64,000 nt of DNA from Micropterus salmoides (taxonomy: Eukaryota > Chordata > Actinopteri > Centrarchiformes > Centrarchidae): positions 30,337,874-30,401,873 of the forward strand of contig NW_024044348.1 in the NCBI RefSeq assembly GCF_014851395.1, in the 5' to 3' direction. Of the stretch, positions 61,401-64,000 are shown in pieces. The position numbers and the translations under genes are program-made. The notes under the pieces were generated by a model, which ran no database searches, had not been told where the DNA came from, and worked only from the letters and a program-made list of their open reading frames with translations. The first letter of the stretch is position 1, and every line of letters begins with the position of its first letter.

Positions 61401-63675
61401 CAGAGTTTGTGCGGTCAGCCGGGTGACAAACAGCTTCCCGGCATTGTTGGCATAGTCATCACACACGTATTAATATGACAGTAAGGTTTGGTGACTGAAA
61501 ACAATACTAACAGACACTAAGAATAGCTTGGGTGTTGGAGAGGGATGACTCCCATCCTGAGGGGAAAATTCACTGCAATTACAGCTTTATTTAGATGTAG
61601 TTGGTGGTCCTTAATTTGATATGGCGTTGTTTAGGGGTAATTTTCTTCGTATTCATCAGTTGCATATTAGTTACGCATTTGCACTGTGTGCAATGCTAAC
61701 ATCTGAATTGGTGTAAACAGCTGATGTGAAGATTGATGAGCTATGGGAATTTGATCTCTCTGGGGGTGGGGGGCTATTCTGTCTTATCCGGGTAAAAAGT
61801 ATGAGATGGATAGGTTGACAAACCAAAAAAAGAGAGACAGCAGTGGAGCGGAGTCTGCTCAGTGGGGATGTGAGAGGAAGGAGGTAGCGGTGGAGCTGAC
61901 CACCGTTGGGACCGGAGAAAGGTCATGGTGAAATGGAAACTGATTCTCCACCCTGGCTCCCTGGGAAATATCCAGTAACTCTGCCTTTCTTTCCCCCTGT
62001 ACGACAGCGTTGCACTACCTCCACAGCCTGAACTGTGTTTAGCCTAGACCAGAACGGGCTGAGCAAAAGAGAGAGCAGGTCACCAAATCTGTTGGGGTAC
62101 ATCCTTTAATTTAACAAAAGGAGGGGCTGTGTCAGGGTGGGGGTGCAGTTGCAGAACAGAATGATCATTTCTGACAGCTTTTAAGCTACAAATCCTGACT
62201 CTACCAGAGGTTCTGACCCGAGCTGCGTGATAGGAATGCAGTGTTCCGCCGCTGATGGCCTGATTTCCTGCTCACCTCTTTGAAATGCGTGCAGGGTTGG
62301 TTTCAGCAGAACCTTCACATCAATTACTCTGAAGGAAACCAACCTGCGGCCTGATGTTGTGTGTGAAGGGAAATATTTATTATTAGGACATGGAGTAAGA
62401 GCAAAAGAATATATGAGGAGTAGAGCTCCGGTTAGTAATGCTGTGTTATGTGTGTCAAAGTGTGCGTGAGATGAGGATAACTGGCATCCTGTTTGTGTTT
62501 TTTATTTCAACAGTTAAATGTACACTTTCTCTGCACTTTGACATTAGACTTTCCCATAACTATGTTTATGCAGGCTTCCTCTGTCCCAGTAGCTCATTTT
62601 TAGCTTATTACTTTGTCTTCACCTGCCTAGTAAATTATTTTTAGGTTCCCAGATTGTTACCCCATTATCCCCTAACTTCGAATGTTGTTTACTTGTCCCT
62701 ACATTTATCTAGCAGTACATACTGTACTGGTACACCATCACTACCAAAAAATTACACTGGAAACGTTGCGGGCTGGCCGTAATCTGAAGTGCTACAATCA
62801 ATAATATTGTTATTTGTGCTGTTAAAGATGCAAAACAATTTAAAGGGGCTATTTGTAGTTTTTTAATGAAAATAATCGCTCTTTTATTGGCTATTTTTGA
62901 ACAGCAACATTGTAACTTCACATAAAAATGAACCATTTGCCAGCTTTCTCGGTTACGTCTGATGATCTGTATGCTGCTTCGTACGTGAAGAAATTGGGTT
63001 GGATTTTCTGCCAAATATATTGGTTTACATAGGCTGTGTCATTCATGCGCTCTCCTGAACTTCCAGCCTACTGATTCTGAATTCTGGACCCTGAACTACA
63101 CACAGCAACAACACCTCAATTAGCACCAATAAACAGCTGTCTCCCAGCACAAAACACAGACTTTAACACAATTGCCACATAAGGATAAAAAACAACAACA
63201 TGTTTTATGTGGTGAAATCAAGCAAACATCAGATCAAAGTTGGGCAAAAACATGGGTCAACATCAGAAAGGCATTTGAGTCATGCAGAGACCTCTGCTTT
63301 GTTTTGAATATAAAAACAGACCCAGAGTTGTTTTTAACATGACTGTATGTGAAACATCTTGTGATTTTGGGTTTTAGTTTGCTTGAGTTAGACAGTGTAA
63401 TCTTTCCGGCTAATGCTGACCAGCTAACATATTCTGTTGCAAAATACTATAGTTGTAACACTATGGCTTGTTGCATTACTTCACCAGCTAACATGATCCA
63501 TATTACAATCCTGTGTACAACTAGAATTATGTCAAAGTGTTGATTTTAGCCTGAAAGAAATGATGTAATGGTACAAAACAAATGTGGAACGATTTGTTTA
63601 TACTAGTCTATAGTGATGCAAGGCAGGGACAGCCAGCTACATTACCATGAATCTGGCGCTGTTTGCTTCGCAACG
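58401..63675. other. gene-free intergenic stretch
   Basis: No supported gene. A possible decayed SINE lies at about 61250-61370: GGTTTGATCCC resembles a B box and a TATAAATGG-type tail follows. CAAACTACTGTATGTAC occurs twice, at 60041-60057 and 61315-61331. Near 62835, AAAGGGGCTATTTGTAG resembles the edge of a dispersed fish repeat. A candidate enhancer at 59200-59600 is listed separately. Confidence 0.45.
59200..59600. promoter_or_regulatory. candidate enhancer with 12-nt inverted homeodomain sites
   Basis: CTGTGATTAATT (59209-59220) and AATTAATCACAG (59279-59290) are exact reverse complements 58 nt apart, each holding a GATTAATT homeodomain core. Further cores are GTAATTCATTG, TTTATAAAC, GGCAATTTAATAAC and GATAATCAC. 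Sequence is unique and repeat-free. Confidence 0.4.
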
Positions 63676-63829
63676 TACACCCTGGACAGATCGCCAATCC
63701 ATTGCAGGGCTACAGAGAACATACAAACTCCACACAGAAAGGCCGGATGAACTGGGGTTTGAGCCATCTTGCTCACCAACGTCTTGTTGTGAGGCCACAG
63801 TGCTATCCACCAGACGACCGTGCCGCCCT
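63676..63829 (-). mobile_element. internally shortened tRNA-derived SINE copy
   Basis: The minus strand starts GGGCGGCACGGTCGTCTGG, then ATAGCACTGTGGCCTCAC, a B box GGCTCAAACCC (63765-63755), CTTTCTGTGTGGAGTTTG and ATGTTCTC, and ends ATTGGCGATCTGTCCAGGGT. This is the order seen in widespread fish tRNA-derived repeats related to the DANA/SINE3 head. In the longer forms I know, roughly 100 nt separate ATGTTCTC from the final segment; here they are almost joined, so this copy looks internally deleted. Confidence 0.68.
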
Positions 63830-63911
63830 GCCGATTTATCATGTCGGATAAATGCAGCAAGCCGTAGGGACTTCTATAAGGTTATGATGTCACAGCTATA
63901 CAGTCACCGGC

Positions 63912-64000
63912 CTTTAGTGCAATTTATACTTCTGCGTCAAATTGACGGCGTAGCCTCTGCGTAGCCCCGTACCCTACGCCGGCACCTACGCCATCACCTA
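63912..64000. mobile_element. edge of a DNA-transposon-like repeat, cut by the window end
   Basis: AATTTATACTTCTGCGTCAA is followed by a GC-rich segment with repeated GCGTAG (63948-63953, 63960-63965) and inverted CTACGCC (63974-63980, 63986-63992). This resembles a recurrent terminal sequence of non-autonomous DNA elements in fish. The family is not assigned because the element runs off the window. Confidence 0.4.

Noticed and set aside
1..64000. CRISPR array, bacterial operon or prophage
   Set aside because: The repeats are dinucleotide and trinucleotide microsatellites with no repeat-spacer structure; gene structure with introns is vertebrate.

Overview
The window is vertebrate, almost certainly teleost fish, nuclear DNA. 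It carries one recognisable gene, the Iroquois homeobox gene irx5, on the minus strand at 3208-6164. The fish assignment rests on the protein (the N-terminus starting MAYPQGYLYQ, the TALE homeodomain and the C-terminus read as a fish Irx5), on the abundance of CA/TG microsatellites, and on fish-type tRNA-derived SINE fragments. Three coding exons (6164-5922, 5007-4602, 3917-3208) join in frame into a 452-residue protein. It most resembles the irx5a copy of the teleost IrxB cluster, but the a/b paralogue cannot be settled without a tree.

Layout: 1-3207 is the 3' side of irx5, with the candidate 3' UTR at about 2660-3207. The gene occupies 3208-6164, with two short introns. About 6165-6800 holds the 5' leader and promoter, including a tiny upstream ORF and a long GA/CT tract. 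From there to the right edge, some 57 kb contain no coding exon I can support. In vertebrates irx3 and irx5 are transcribed divergently, so this side should face irx3; the desert is best read as the irx3-irx5 intergenic regulatory landscape. It alternates unique, AT-rich, homeodomain-core-rich stretches (candidate enhancers) with simple repeats and a few decayed mobile elements.

The most notable non-coding structures are: a 12-nt inverted repeat of GATTAATT-type sites at 59.2 kb; a dense AT-rich block at 43.6-44.1 kb; a palindromic forkhead-type site at 37.09 kb; facing TCF/LEF-type sites at 31.8 kb; four same-strand GATA sites at 56.4-56.7 kb; and a CTCF-core-like sequence beside a SINE at 29.3 kb. 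Mobile-element traces lie at 29.0, 52.2, 58.0-58.4, 61.3, 63.7 kb and at the right edge.

No alignment or motif scan could be run. Every enhancer call is therefore inference from composition and visible motifs and carries low confidence; the gene model is well supported by the sequence itself.
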